A stretch of 64,000 nt of DNA from an uncultured bacterium (GCA_938092135.1 CALLJL010000003.1:186001-250000); one strand, 5' to 3'. Shown: positions 28,376 through 38,434, counted from the first letter of the stretch. Numbers and translations: made by a program. The notes: generated by a model not told the origin, from the letters alone.

Positions 28376-29043
28376 GGTTTTTGTCTGCTGGCCACGACTT
28401 CCTTCATCTTTTTAATAACTGAAGCCGGGTCTTCATGGCCGAAAATGGTGGCTCCAGCCACGAAAATGGTGACTCCATCATCAATTAGGATTTCCATATT
28501 ATCTAAAGTAACTCCGCCATCTATGGCTATAGGAATCTTAAGTCTTTGTCCTTGAATCCAATTGCGGAGGAGCCTAATTTTATTTCTGGTAGATTCGATC
28601 AAGGTTTGACCGCCCCAGCCGGGATCAACTGTCATCAGAAGAACAAAATCAAGGTCTTTCAGGATATCAATCATTAAATGAATGGGCGTGCCTGGATTGA
28701 GGGCGATACCTGCTTTAAGGCCAAGTTCCTTCATCTGGAAGATATGGCGATGAATATGCTGACTCGCTTCAAGATGAATGGAGAGCCACCCAGCTCCGGC
28801 CTCATAGAATTGGGGAATGAATGTCTCTGGCTTTTCCACCATTAAATGAGCCCAAATAGGAATTTTTACCTCTTTTTTAAGTGAGGCCACAAGCTGAGGG
28901 CCAAAACTGAGAGTTGGGACAAAATGGCCATCCATGACGTCAACATGAATAAGGTCAGCACCTGCTTCCTCAGCCAGTTTGGCGGCTTCAGCAAGGCGCC
29001 CATAATCGGCCGAAAGAAGGGAAGGGGCGATCATAATACTCAT
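28372..29043 (-). CDS. rpe: Ribulose-phosphate 3-epimerase
   Basis: A 223-residue TIM-barrel enzyme interconverting ribulose-5-phosphate and xylulose-5-phosphate in the pentose phosphate pathway. Family motifs are IAPSLLSADYGRL, HVDVMDGHFVPTLSFGP, LMTVDPGWGGQ and IDGGVTLDNM. Both ends overlap neighbours by 4 bases (PASTA gene before, epimerase after). The PASTA-rpe pairing also occurs in Deltaproteobacteria. Confidence 0.96.
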   Translation of the reverse strand: MSIMIAPSLLSADYGRLAEAAKLAEEAGADLIHVDVMDGHFVPTLSFGPQLVASLKKEVKIPIWAHLMVEKPETFIPQFYEAGAGWLSIHLEASQHIHRHIFQMKELGLKAGIALNPGTPIHLMIDILKDLDFVLLMTVDPGWGGQTLIESTRNKIRLLRNWIQGQRLKIPIAIDGGVTLDNMEILIDDGVTIFVAGATIFGHEDPASVIKKMKEVVASRQKP

Positions 29044-29759
29044 CGGCTTACCTCCAGACTAATTAAATTTCTTTTCTGAACACAATAGCCATGAGGAGGG
29101 CTTTGTTTGATGATAATCCCAGAACTCAAGCCTGGATAATAACTACTGCGGATATTAGCCACATTGAATCCAAGATTTTTCAGCTGAGGGATAACCACTT
29201 CGGCCTTCTTGCCAATAAGATCTGGCATAACGTATTTTTCTTCTCTTTCTCCCTGACTAATAAGAAGATTTATGGGTGTCATCCTTTTAACCCGACCTGC
29301 CTCAGGTTTTGGTCTCTGGGAAATCACGCGGCCGGCTGGATATTGAGGTGAATGGATTTGAGCCATAAGTCCTCTGACTAATCCTGAAGCCGCCAATATC
29401 TGAATAGCGTTTTCGAGACTCTTATTAGTAAGATCGGGAATATCTACAAGTTCGCTCCCCGCTGAAAGGACAACTCGCACCGTCCGGTTGGCCCTCACTT
29501 TTGAGGCTGCCGGGGGATCCTGACGAATGATCCGTCCCTTTTCAATTTCATCGTGATAATCAGTTGTCTGAACAACTAAGGAAAGTAAGCGCCGATTTAA
29601 CTCCATTCGAGCCTCCTCAGGGGTTTTACCCCTCAGATCAGGGACAGTAACTATTTCTCCTTTAAGAATCAATCTGGTTGTAACCAGGGCACTAGAGAAA
29701 AACAGAATCGAGGCAAGAAGAATAATTACAGCTACCTTAAAAAGCCCATCATTTAACAT
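29040..29759 (-). CDS. Membrane-anchored protein with three PASTA domains
   Basis: A 239-residue protein with one N-terminal membrane helix (VAVIILLASILFFSSALV) and three PASTA domains at about 33-100, 100-170 and 170-239, each opening with a V/IPDL pattern (TVPDLRGKTPEEA, DIPDLTNKSLENA, VMPDLIGKKAEV). PASTA domains bind peptidoglycan stem peptides or muropeptides, normally at the end of a Ser/Thr kinase or class A/B penicillin-binding protein. Neither kinase nor transpeptidase is attached or adjacent, so this is a free-standing cell-wall sensor or scaffold. Confidence 0.85.
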   Translation of the reverse strand: MLNDGLFKVAVIILLASILFFSSALVTTRLILKGEIVTVPDLRGKTPEEARMELNRRLLSLVVQTTDYHDEIEKGRIIRQDPPAASKVRANRTVRVVLSAGSELVDIPDLTNKSLENAIQILAASGLVRGLMAQIHSPQYPAGRVISQRPKPEAGRVKRMTPINLLISQGEREEKYVMPDLIGKKAEVVIPQLKNLGFNVANIRSSYYPGLSSGIIIKQSPPHGYCVQKRNLISLEVSR

Positions 29760-29994
29760 TAGATTACCTTAGTAATCTTATAATAGCCTTATTCTATATC
29801 ATATAATCAATAAGGTGTAAATTATCCCATTTAAAAGAATTCTTTTCAGAAGATTTCTGTTAGGTTAAGACCAAACGATTTATTTTGTTTTCTGAAGCTT
29901 TATTAACTAATCGAGAGAAAATTTTTATTTTCACTTCTTTGAATTATAATTAGCCTTGCTTTTTAATTTAGAAAATTAGAATAAAGGAGCGTCC

Positions 29995-31029
29995 ATGGAA
30001 AGATGGTCTGATTTTCGGAGTGATACGGTTACCAAACCTACCGAGGCTATGCGCCGGGCTATGGCTGAGGCCGAAGTTGGCGACGATGTTTTGGGGGATG
30101 ATCCCACCGTTCAGAAACTGGAAGCTCTGGCTGCTGAAATTATGGGTAAAGAAGCCGCTCTTTATGTCCCTTCAGGCACCATGGGCAATGCCGTGGCTGT
30201 CAAAGTTTGGACCAGAGAACTTGAAGAAGTTATCGTCGAAGCTCGCTCTCACATTTATAATATGGAATCAACTCATCTTACTTTTATTTCCCGGGTAAAT
30301 CCAAGACCCTTGCCTTCAAGGCGGGGGGCAATGGATCCTGAGGATATTGCCCGGAATATCCGGCAGGCCTCAGTTCACACTCCCCGGACGTCATTGATCT
30401 GCCTTGAAAATACTCATAATAATTGGTCGGGAGCGGTTATTCCCCTGGAAAACATGAAAGCTACTAGAGAAGTAGCTGATCGCTTTGGAGTAAAAATTCA
30501 TCTCGATGGTGCCCGCATTTTTAATGCTAGTATTGCTTCCGGAATTCCAGTTAAGGAATATGCAAAACTGGTTGATTCCATTATGTTCTGTCTCTCTAAA
30601 GGACTTTCAGCTCCTGTGGGTTCGATGCTGGCTGGCCCTAAGGATTTTATTGATCAAGCCCGCCGTGTACGTAAGGCCTTGGGCGGGGGAATGCGTCAGG
30701 CCGGAGTGCTAGCTGCCTGCGGAATCATCGCTTTGACCCAAATGGTCGATCGCCTGAAGGAGGATCATGATCGTGCCAAGCGCTTAGCCAAAGCCATAGC
30801 AGAGCTGCCCGGAATAATTTTAAATCCTGAAGAAATAGAGACCAATATTGTTATTTTCGGTCTTAATCACCCCCGCTGGAGTATTCCCGCCTTTCTGGAA
30901 GAACTTAAAAAGAGACATATTCTGGCTCTGCCGGTTTCAAGGGGAATTCGTTTCGTTACCCATAAAGATGTCAATGATGAGGATATTGATCGAGCTATTG
31001 AAGCTTTCCAGCAGCTCCTTTCTTTTTGA
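29995..31029 (+). CDS. ltaE: Low-specificity threonine aldolase
   Basis: A 344-residue PLP enzyme of fold type I that cleaves L-threonine or allo-threonine into glycine and acetaldehyde. The start [14 protein letters not shown] is diagnostic; the phosphate-binding YVPSGTMGN, the pyridine aspartate D171 in [10 protein letters not shown] and the Schiff-base lysine K202 in [12 protein letters not shown] are all present. AAAGGAGC precedes the ATG. It is a single gene, divergent from the PASTA operon, and would supply glycine or degrade threonine. Confidence 0.94.
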   Translation: MERWSDFRSDTVTKPTEAMRRAMAEAEVGDDVLGDDPTVQKLEALAAEIMGKEAALYVPSGTMGNAVAVKVWTRELEEVIVEARSHIYNMESTHLTFISRVNPRPLPSRRGAMDPEDIARNIRQASVHTPRTSLICLENTHNNWSGAVIPLENMKATREVADRFGVKIHLDGARIFNASIASGIPVKEYAKLVDSIMFCLSKGLSAPVGSMLAGPKDFIDQARRVRKALGGGMRQAGVLAACGIIALTQMVDRLKEDHDRAKRLAKAIAELPGIILNPEEIETNIVIFGLNHPRWSIPAFLEELKKRHILALPVSRGIRFVTHKDVNDEDIDRAIEAFQQLLSF

Positions 31030-31056
31030 AGAAAATCAAGAAGAAATTATATTGAA

Positions 31057-33069
31057 TCAGCCAAGCAAAGTAGAAAGAAACTGACTTATTTCATAGACTG
31101 AATAGTCTTCTTGACCGATTTCTTTAAGTCCATCCCGAAGCATGGTCAAACAGAAAGGACAGGTAGTGATGACTGTTTTAGTTTCAACTGAGGCTATTTC
31201 CTTTGACCGGATTCGATTAATTCTTTCACCTAGCTTTTCTTCAGTCCACATCAAGCCCCCGCCAGCGCCGCAGCAAAAGCTGTGTTCCCTATTACGGGGT
31301 AATTCAATAAGGGAAATTCCAGGGATAGATTTAAGCAACCTTCTGGGTTCATCGGTTAGCCCATGATGCCGACTGTAATAGCAAGAATCGTGGAGAGTCA
31401 CTTTCCTTTCTTCCGGTTTAAATTTAAGCCTTTTCTCCCTGATCAAGCTGTTTAAAAATTCAAGGTGGGATACAACCTCTATTTTGGCCAGAAATTCCTT
31501 TTCCTTGTCTGGAATATCGTTGAAAAGGCCAAGCAGTTTAGGATATTCATCCTTCAAGGTATGGTAGCCGTGGGGGCAAAAGGTCAGGATTTTTTTTATT
31601 CTATATCGGCTAAAAGCTTCAAGATTCATACGGGCTAAGGTCTGAAAAAGATATTCATTTCCCAGGCGGCGGGCTGAATCACCGCAGCACTTTTCTTCCT
31701 CGCCCAGGATAACAAAATTAATCCCAGCTTGCCTTAGAACTTTTACGATGGATTTAGCTATACTTTGGCCTGCTTCGTCAAAGGAGCCAGCGCAGCCAAC
31801 AAAAAGCAAAATTTCGGCTTCAGGATTATCAGCGATTCGTGGCACCCTTTCTTTTTCCGCCCATTCGGCCCGACGGGAAAAACCAATTCCCCAGGGATTG
31901 GCGTTGGTTTCAAGATTACGGAAAAAGCTATGGAGTTCAGAAGGAAAATCGCTTTTCATCAGAACTTGGCTTTGCCTCAGACCAAATATTTTTGGCAAGT
32001 GTTCAATTTCCACGGGGCAAACATGCATACAGGCGGCGCAGCTTGTGCAAGTCCAGATTTCTTCGGGTTTTATAATTTCAGGGACTAGGTTGGGAAGCTT
32101 TTCCCTTTCATTGCGACGTAGAGCTTGATAAGAGGAGAGAAGATGTTTTTCGAGATTAAATATAATCATTTTAGGGGAAAGAGGTTTGCCGGAAAGGTAG
32201 GCTGGACAAGTATCCTGACAGCGACCACATTCAATACAGGCAAAGGAATCGAGGCAGTCCTTCCAGCTGAGATCTATTACCTTTTCAACGCCATAGATTT
32301 CTTGCTTCTCGAAATCAAGGGGATCAATTTCACCGGGGCTTTTTTCTCGATGAAAAATAAGATTAATGGGACCAGCAAACATATGGAAATATTTAGAGTG
32401 GGGGACATAGGCAATAAAAGCATAGACAATAACGATGTGAAGCCACCAGGAAAGGCGGTAAAAGAAACCAATATTTATGAATGAAGAACTTGAGCCGAAG
32501 AAGAGGCGGCTAAGAAAGGGCCCAAGAAAAGAAAGGCGAATTTCTTCGGGATGAGCGGTGGCGGCGCAGGCCTCAAAAAAGAGATAGCTTAAAGTTGTGG
32601 CCATTAAAAAAGAATAAATGATGGCTGAATCAAGGGGAGTAGTTCGTAGAGCCTGAGGCCTTAAGAGGAAACGTCGCCCCCAAAAATATAGAGTAGCCAC
32701 TAAAACGATCACGGCCATTAGATCAATCATAAAGGAGACCACGGTTCGGGCTACTCCGTGGCCGAAAAGAGAAAGACGAGTTGAGAAACCCTCGAGAGTG
32801 TGATTGACGGTCATGGTATCAAAGGTTAAAGCTGCGTAAAAAAAGGCGGCATGAATGAATCCAGTTAAAAGACGCTCATTTCTTAGAGAGCACCGCTGCA
32901 GAAGAACACGACTGAGCATCCGGCCAATTCTTCGACCAAGTTTATCCCTTCGAGCCAATGGCTGACCTTGCCTAATGATTAAATATCTCTTGTAGACAGG
33001 ATAAAAAAAGGCAATAATTGTTATTAAAATAATAAGGCTAAAAATAACTTTCTCGATTGAGGAAAGCAT
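31057..33069 (-). CDS. Membrane-bound heterodisulfide-reductase-like Fe-S oxidoreductase
   Basis: A 670-residue fusion. Residues about 1-250 carry five to six membrane helices like the NarI/HdrE cytochrome b subunit. Then come two 4Fe-4S sites (CIECGRCQDTCP and CTSCAACMHVCP) and two CCG domains (the first with VGCAGSFDEAG and EEKCCGDS, the second with HDSCYYSRH and SFCCGAGGG). This is the HdrDE-like layout that passes electrons between a soluble donor such as electron-transfer flavoprotein and the quinone pool. It starts at an ATG after AAAGGAGG. A link to the acyl-CoA dehydrogenase at 0.7 kb is plausible but not shown by context. Confidence 0.88.
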   Translation of the reverse strand: MLSSIEKVIFSLIILITIIAFFYPVYKRYLIIRQGQPLARRDKLGRRIGRMLSRVLLQRCSLRNERLLTGFIHAAFFYAALTFDTMTVNHTLEGFSTRLSLFGHGVARTVVSFMIDLMAVIVLVATLYFWGRRFLLRPQALRTTPLDSAIIYSFLMATTLSYLFFEACAATAHPEEIRLSFLGPFLSRLFFGSSSSFINIGFFYRLSWWLHIVIVYAFIAYVPHSKYFHMFAGPINLIFHREKSPGEIDPLDFEKQEIYGVEKVIDLSWKDCLDSFACIECGRCQDTCPAYLSGKPLSPKMIIFNLEKHLLSSYQALRRNEREKLPNLVPEIIKPEEIWTCTSCAACMHVCPVEIEHLPKIFGLRQSQVLMKSDFPSELHSFFRNLETNANPWGIGFSRRAEWAEKERVPRIADNPEAEILLFVGCAGSFDEAGQSIAKSIVKVLRQAGINFVILGEEEKCCGDSARRLGNEYLFQTLARMNLEAFSRYRIKKILTFCPHGYHTLKDEYPKLLGLFNDIPDKEKEFLAKIEVVSHLEFLNSLIREKRLKFKPEERKVTLHDSCYYSRHHGLTDEPRRLLKSIPGISLIELPRNREHSFCCGAGGGLMWTEEKLGERINRIRSKEIASVETKTVITTCPFCLTMLRDGLKEIGQEDYSVYEISQFLSTLLG

Positions 33070-33084
33070 TGGGCCTCCTTTGGT

Positions 33085-33660
33085 TTAAAAGGGTATGGCT
33101 AATCCCCATGTAATTTTATGGAAGGATTGACGCTGGCCAAGCCGGCTTTCTTTAAGATCCTGCCAAAGACCCCCGCCTAAGGAGAGTTCGAGCCAGGAGA
33201 GAAGTTTAATTCTCAAGATAAGATCAACAAGAGCCGTCTGACTGCGGGCAAAGGCAACATCGCTTTGTAAAATTGCTTGGCCGTTTAAAGTGACTTCAGG
33301 GCTGAGTAAAAGGGCAAGTCGCAAGCCATATTCCTGTTTAATCTTTTCCCCCGAGAAATCCAGGTAAGTGCGCTGGTTAGTATGATGAAAAAACCAGGTA
33401 AAAGGCTCAAAGTAAAATTTTTCTGTGGCTAAGCCTACGCCAAAACCAAGGTAATTGCGATTTAAATAAAAGGGCTTGCCATTAATATAGCTCTGGTGGT
33501 CTGAGTCGTGGTTGCTATCATGCCCTATAATTAGCACTAAATAACGGCCTATTTCTTGACGAAGGCTGAAATGCCAGTCAAATTTAGTTCGATTATATCC
33601 ATCATCATGGGTAACTAACTGGGCTAAAATCTCAGTTTTTGGAGTCAAATCTAAATACAT
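33085..33660 (-). CDS. C-terminal part of a frameshifted outer-membrane protein
   Basis: A 191-codon frame rich in aromatic residues and beta-strand patterns, with a motif GHDSNHDSDHQSYINGK and an ending TWGLAIPF that closes on phenylalanine. In-frame codons upstream of its ATG read QWHRWNFGFQMYLDLTP, which belong to the same protein, but a TGA at 33694-33696 stops that frame. The missing N-terminus with signal peptide is in the overlapping frame at 33651-33968. Similarity in style to DUF1207 barrels is faint. It is either a recent pseudogene or a sequencing indel. Confidence 0.6.
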   Translation of the reverse strand: MYLDLTPKTEILAQLVTHDDGYNRTKFDWHFSLRQEIGRYLVLIIGHDSNHDSDHQSYINGKPFYLNRNYLGFGVGLATEKFYFEPFTWFFHHTNQRTYLDFSGEKIKQEYGLRLALLLSPEVTLNGQAILQSDVAFARSQTALVDLILRIKLLSWLELSLGGGLWQDLKESRLGQRQSFHKITWGLAIPF

Positions 33661-33968
33661 TTGAAAGCCAAAGTTCCAGCGATGCCACTGAGATCATTGA
33701 AACTCGGAAAGTTTGAAGGCATGAGGAGCAGGGCAAAAATTTCTCCTCTGGGGTCAATAAGCCCTGAATCAAGAAGAGAAATTTTATCGTTGTTTGGTCG
33801 ATAGATAAAAAGGGGCTGGCCCAAAGCGAGCAAAGGGAGCAATAGGAATTCAATTATCACAATATGAAATATTAAAATCTCTTTTTTTGTCCTTGCTCTT
33901 TTTTTCTCTCGAACAATTTTAAGGCTTTGACTTTTTCCCTCCTTGGCTTTTCTTTTCTGGTTCATCAT
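33651..33968 (-). CDS. N-terminal part of the same frameshifted outer-membrane protein
   Basis: A 105-codon frame with a basic start, a signal-peptide core (IVIIEFLLLPLLALG) and a mature part containing DSGLIDPRGEIFALLLMP, a pattern like the start of DUF1207-type barrels. It ends FKCI-stop at 33651-33653, just where the other frame becomes open, so one indel between 33651 and 33696 would join the two into a protein of about 280 residues. It follows the TonB-receptor-like gene by 42 bases. Confidence 0.55.
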   Translation of the reverse strand: MMNQKRKAKEGKSQSLKIVREKKRARTKKEILIFHIVIIEFLLLPLLALGQPLFIYRPNNDKISLLDSGLIDPRGEIFALLLMPSNFPSFNDLSGIAGTLAFKCI

Positions 33969-34010
33969 GGTCGTATCTTTCTCGCTCGTTAAATTCTCGC
34001 TTGGTCTTCT

Positions 34011-36815
34011 TTAAAATTCAAGCTTTAATCCCAAACGGAAAACGCGGGGCGATTGAATTTCTGTCGCTAAACGAAGAGGAAATTCAGGGGAGGTCCATTC
34101 ATTTTCCTCCGTGGCCAAAGCCTGATTAAAAATATTATAAGCTTCAAGAAAAAGGGAACTTTTTAATTTTGCCCAGGTAAAACTTTTTTCTAAGCGGAAG
34201 TCAACCGTCATATTGAACTCATAACGGGCTATCCCCCTAGGAAATGCCTGGATAAAGATAGGGCCCTGGTTAAGATGAGCGACTATTATTTTTCGACAGA
34301 AGGGTTGACCGTCATAGTATTTGGCAATTAGTCCAGCCTTAAATTCTCCGGGGAGATGAAAATTGAAGCCTAGACGAGCTGTATAGGCTCGATCAAAGCG
34401 CAATCTTCCCCGGGAATTAATAAGGGAATTTGGATCATCATAAAGCCAACCGATGATGGCCTCATCATTTTCCCATTCTGTGTTCCCTGGACTTGTTGTT
34501 CCATAAGCTTCAGTGGCGGTAAAAGAAAAATAAAAGATATGGAAGGAAAAACGTCGAACTATGACTAGATCAAGCCCTCGATAGCGCGAGGTTCGATGGA
34601 CTGAGTCAGGATTAGTTAATAAAAAGAAATCCTTTCCCAAAGCATGGGGGAGACGGTTATGAATCGTAAAGGTAAGATCATCATGAGTTCCAGGAATTCG
34701 GTCATCACCGATATCTTGGAGAATGAATTTTTCATAATCTTCTTCTTTTACTCCGATATTTTCGGTTTCTATAAGATTCCTTGTCAGGCGCGTAAAACCT
34801 GAAAGCGATAGGAAAAATTCTCGGCTCAGACGATAGGTGAAAGAGAGGGCAAATTCAGAACAAATTGGTCTTAAAAGCTTAGAATCAATTCGAGCGAAAA
34901 AGGGACCTTGCCGCCGAAGTAGGGGGCCTATCTCGTTTTCACTTAGCTGGGAGTCGCCGTCAAGGTCAAGCCACTTATATATCAAGCAACCCTCGGCTTC
35001 CGGACTTCCCCAGCGGAGATAATTAAGGGGAAGAAGATGGGCCGTCTGCCCATAAAAAAACTTGAAATAGGCTCTTCTTGATTTACTTAAGGGTATAGTA
35101 AGGCCAAAACGGGGAAGCCAATTAAACCAGGAAATCTTTGAAGGCGATGTCCGGGTAAAATCACCGAAGGTTCTTTTAAGACCAGAGTACCCTCCCGCGC
35201 CTTTTGTCATAATTAGTTTAATTCCAGCTTCAAAGATAAAATAAGAGGAAAGATGCCAAGTGTCCTGAACATAAAAAGATAAATCACTCGCCTTTATTTT
35301 CTCTTGATTTTCCGTTGAGAAAAGGGCGGTAAGAAAGGGTTGACCTTCAAGAAAAAGAAGATGCCTCGAGCCAGGAATTTTTTTCCTGTTATCATAAAAA
35401 CGAAAGGAGAAGTCAAAGCCAAAAAGAAAAGAATGATATCGAGAAGAAGGCGAGCCGAAAAGAAGCTCGCTCCGGAAATGAAAATTGAGATGACCTTTTT
35501 CTTCTTCACCAAAGCTTAGGGGAGCTCTCCAGACTATGGGTCGAAAGATTTCCCGACAGGAAAAGTTTAATTCGTTAACATAGGGATAAGTCTCTATTTT
35601 TTGATAGGCCAAACTCAAACCAGCAAAAAAAGATTGTCTGGATAAAGGTTTACTCTTCCAGAAAAATTGAGCTAGATAGGCCTTTCGATTGGCTTCCAAA
35701 GTTGCCTCCTGGCTCATTTTTCGGGCAGCCCCCATTTCTTCTTCCACTGTCTTTTGACCAGCAAAAAAAAGAGATATTTCCCCAAAAGAGGTGAATTCAT
35801 TAAATCTAAAGGTTCCCGAAACTAAACGACTTTGATTTTGGCCATCATAATCGGCAATATTCCGTTCAAGTTGCTGGGAAAAAAAGCTTAAATAAAAAGA
35901 GCGATTCCCTGAAGCCAGTGGACCTGAGGCCCAAAGACGAAACTTACGATCTTGTTTAAAGGTGTGGCTTTCCCTTAAGCCTTCTTCTCTTAAGGAAGGA
36001 GTGATATTAGATGTCGTAAGCCATGGTTCAATTGAGGAAAAAATTATTCCTCCTTGATAACTTGGACCTCCTTTCTTTGTTTCAATTTCAATCAATCCTC
36101 CTGGGGAGGTGGCCAAAGCTGGATGGAGACTGTTGCGATGCCGCCACGATTCAATGGTCATTAAATCAGGTAAAAGGAGAGGCGTTCCACCGTAAAAGGG
36201 TTCAGAAATATTGAGGCCATTCAATCTGAATTCATTCTGGGTCCAGGAGGCTCCTCCTCGGGAACTGAATAGGGCCGGGGTGTCAGCCCATAGTCCGCCC
36301 GAATCGATTCGGTTTGTAGTGGCCGACAGATCCTGATTTTCAATAACCGAGGAAAAATTGTCAGCCGAAGGCAAAAGAGAAAGCTGATTTTGACTGATGA
36401 CGGTCTGGGCCCCTAAATCCGTTATATCATTTATGTCGACAATAGGTAAGGCAGTCGACTCTTTCCATTTAATCTTTAAGAAGAGAAATTGGGCTATCTC
36501 AAGAAAAATTTCCTGTTTCCAAACTTCTTTGATTTCTTTGCCTGATATTCTTATTATAAGCTCATAACGACCAGACTGAAGACCGAGAAGAACTAAACAG
36601 CCCTGTTGATCAGGCTGGGCCAAAATTGGGGTTGCTAAGGAAGGGCTTTTCAAGAGAATTTCAATTGGCCTGTCTTCAAGACCTTCCAGCTGAAGGAAAA
36701 GATTAGAAGGACTTGAGGCCGAAAGAAGCGATATTAATCCAATGGTTCCGAAGAAAAAGAATAAACTGGCTTTTAAAGAGAAATCGGTCAGTTTCATTCG
36801 ATTAAACCTAATCAA
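34011..36815 (-). CDS. TonB-dependent-receptor-like outer-membrane protein
   Basis: A 934-residue outer-membrane protein. After a signal peptide (to about residue 34) comes an 85-residue carboxypeptidase-regulatory-like beta-sandwich, then a plug domain (about 110-245, with FSSRGGASWTQNEFRLNG and GGLIEIETKKGG) and a long barrel ending RLGLKLEF with terminal phenylalanine. A D-x-D-x-D-x-Q-x-x-E-x-E-type insert (DLDGDSQLSENEIG) looks like a dockerin/EF-hand calcium loop. This is the SusC-like or CarboxypepD_reg-TonB receptor plan without a neighbouring SusD. No obvious TonB box can be picked. Ligand unknown. Confidence 0.82.
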   Translation of the reverse strand: MIRFNRMKLTDFSLKASLFFFFGTIGLISLLSASSPSNLFLQLEGLEDRPIEILLKSPSLATPILAQPDQQGCLVLLGLQSGRYELIIRISGKEIKEVWKQEIFLEIAQFLFLKIKWKESTALPIVDINDITDLGAQTVISQNQLSLLPSADNFSSVIENQDLSATTNRIDSGGLWADTPALFSSRGGASWTQNEFRLNGLNISEPFYGGTPLLLPDLMTIESWRHRNSLHPALATSPGGLIEIETKKGGPSYQGGIIFSSIEPWLTTSNITPSLREEGLRESHTFKQDRKFRLWASGPLASGNRSFYLSFFSQQLERNIADYDGQNQSRLVSGTFRFNEFTSFGEISLFFAGQKTVEEEMGAARKMSQEATLEANRKAYLAQFFWKSKPLSRQSFFAGLSLAYQKIETYPYVNELNFSCREIFRPIVWRAPLSFGEEEKGHLNFHFRSELLFGSPSSRYHSFLFGFDFSFRFYDNRKKIPGSRHLLFLEGQPFLTALFSTENQEKIKASDLSFYVQDTWHLSSYFIFEAGIKLIMTKGAGGYSGLKRTFGDFTRTSPSKISWFNWLPRFGLTIPLSKSRRAYFKFFYGQTAHLLPLNYLRWGSPEAEGCLIYKWLDLDGDSQLSENEIGPLLRRQGPFFARIDSKLLRPICSEFALSFTYRLSREFFLSLSGFTRLTRNLIETENIGVKEEDYEKFILQDIGDDRIPGTHDDLTFTIHNRLPHALGKDFFLLTNPDSVHRTSRYRGLDLVIVRRFSFHIFYFSFTATEAYGTTSPGNTEWENDEAIIGWLYDDPNSLINSRGRLRFDRAYTARLGFNFHLPGEFKAGLIAKYYDGQPFCRKIIVAHLNQGPIFIQAFPRGIARYEFNMTVDFRLEKSFTWAKLKSSLFLEAYNIFNQALATEENEWTSPEFPLRLATEIQSPRVFRLGLKLEF

Positions 36816-37033
36816 TAGGGTTTATATATATGTTAGCCATGAAAAACTCTCTATTTTTCCTTTTTTAAATTTACTCTGTCAAGAACAGGTTTTTAAAAAA
36901 ATTTTAATCCAGCAATAAACTTTAAGACCTAAAAAAATTTTTGGACTTATTTTTACCTTGAGCTTCTCCTCTATTGAGGGCAAAATAGATTTTAATCATT
37001 CGAATGAGGCTAAAAAAAGAAAGGAGATAATTC

Positions 37034-38434
37034 ATGATAAAAGAAAAAACTGAGGTAGCAATTATTGGGGCAGGACCGGCTGGATATGTGGCCGCTCTTC
37101 GAGGGGCTCAGTTTAGGAAAAAGGTTATTCTGATTGAGGAAGATAAAGTTGGAGGCACCTGTACCAATTACGGTTGCATTCCGACGAAGTATCTTCTTCA
37201 TGAAACTCAGATCTTGAAGGAAGCCAAGGAAAACTCAAGGCTTAAAGGAAGTGAATCTTTAAGGCTTGATTGGTTTGAAGTTCAGAAAACGAGGCAGACA
37301 ATTGTTGACCGTTTGGTAAAGGGGATTGAATTTCTGCTAACAAAAAACGGAGTGAAATTAATTAAAGGTAGAGCCCGATTAATTGATCAGCGACATATTG
37401 AGATAGTAGGCGACCAAGAGGAAAGAGTTATTGAGGCTGAGCGGATTATTTTAGCCACAGGCAGCCGCTCAGCTGATTTACCTTTTTTAAAAGCTGACGG
37501 GGCCAAAATAATAACCTCCCGAGAGGCCCTGGAAATGGCCACGCTGCCAGCGAGTTTAATAATTATCGGAGCTGGAGCCATTGGTCTTGAATTAGGTTCT
37601 ATTTTTGCTCGAGCTGGAACTAAAGTGACTATTCTTGAAATCCTGGAGCGACCTTTACCTGGAACTGACCGACAGTTGGCAGAGAGACTTGGCCGGCTTT
37701 TGAGGCTCCAGGGAATTGACATTCAAACTGAAATGAAAGTAGAAAGGGCAGAAATTTTCCAGGATAAAGTTAGACTCAGTGGAACCTGCCTTAAAACTGA
37801 TAAGCCCTTTCAGATTGAAGCGGAAAAGGTTCTTCTGGCTGCTGGACGACGACCTAATTCCGAAATTGTTCGAGAGATCGACTCGAGCCTTTGTGACTTT
37901 TCTGGTTTTGTCAAGGTTAATGAATATTTTGAAACTGCTTGGCCTGGAGTTTATGCTATCGGTGACCTTATCGGGGGCAAATTACTGGCTCATAAAGCTA
38001 TGCACGAAGGCCTATTGGCAATTGAAAATGCCTTTGGCGGCAGCCATTCTCTTGAGTCCCGAATGATTCCTATGGCTGTTTTCACCGACCCAGAGCTAGC
38101 CTCAGTTGGCTTGACCGAGGATGAAGCCGAAGAAATGGGGATAAGGGTTAAAGTAGGCCTTTTTCCCCTTAAGGCAAGCGGTCGAGCTTTAGCCATAGGG
38201 AAAAGTGAAGGCCTTGTGAAAATTTTAGCTGATGAGAAAAATAACCTCGTTGGTGCTCATATCCTTTCGCCCGCAGCTTCAGAAATGATTGGCGAGATAG
38301 CGCTTGCTCTTCGTTTAAGACTCAAAGTCGAAGAAATTGGCCGCACAATTCACGTGCATCCAACCTTGAGTGAAGCCTTAAGTGAGGCCAGCTTAAAAGC
38401 TATTAACCAAGCCTTACATATTCTCAACGATTGA
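37034..38434 (+). CDS. lpdA: Dihydrolipoyl dehydrogenase
   Basis: A 466-residue class I disulfide oxidoreductase, the E3 of 2-oxoacid dehydrogenase or glycine cleavage complexes. It has the FAD motif IIGAGPAGYVAAL, the redox pair C43/C48 in GGTCTNYGCIPTK, the NAD motif IIGAGAIGLELGS, and the catalytic H442/E447 in HVHPTLSEAL. AAAGGAGA precedes the ATG. No E1, E2 or gcv genes are nearby, so which complex it serves is open; the threonine aldolase at 30 kb also touches glycine metabolism. Confidence 0.93.
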   Translation: MIKEKTEVAIIGAGPAGYVAALRGAQFRKKVILIEEDKVGGTCTNYGCIPTKYLLHETQILKEAKENSRLKGSESLRLDWFEVQKTRQTIVDRLVKGIEFLLTKNGVKLIKGRARLIDQRHIEIVGDQEERVIEAERIILATGSRSADLPFLKADGAKIITSREALEMATLPASLIIIGAGAIGLELGSIFARAGTKVTILEILERPLPGTDRQLAERLGRLLRLQGIDIQTEMKVERAEIFQDKVRLSGTCLKTDKPFQIEAEKVLLAAGRRPNSEIVREIDSSLCDFSGFVKVNEYFETAWPGVYAIGDLIGGKLLAHKAMHEGLLAIENAFGGSHSLESRMIPMAVFTDPELASVGLTEDEAEEMGIRVKVGLFPLKASGRALAIGKSEGLVKILADEKNNLVGAHILSPAASEMIGEIALALRLRLKVEEIGRTIHVHPTLSEALSEASLKAINQALHILND

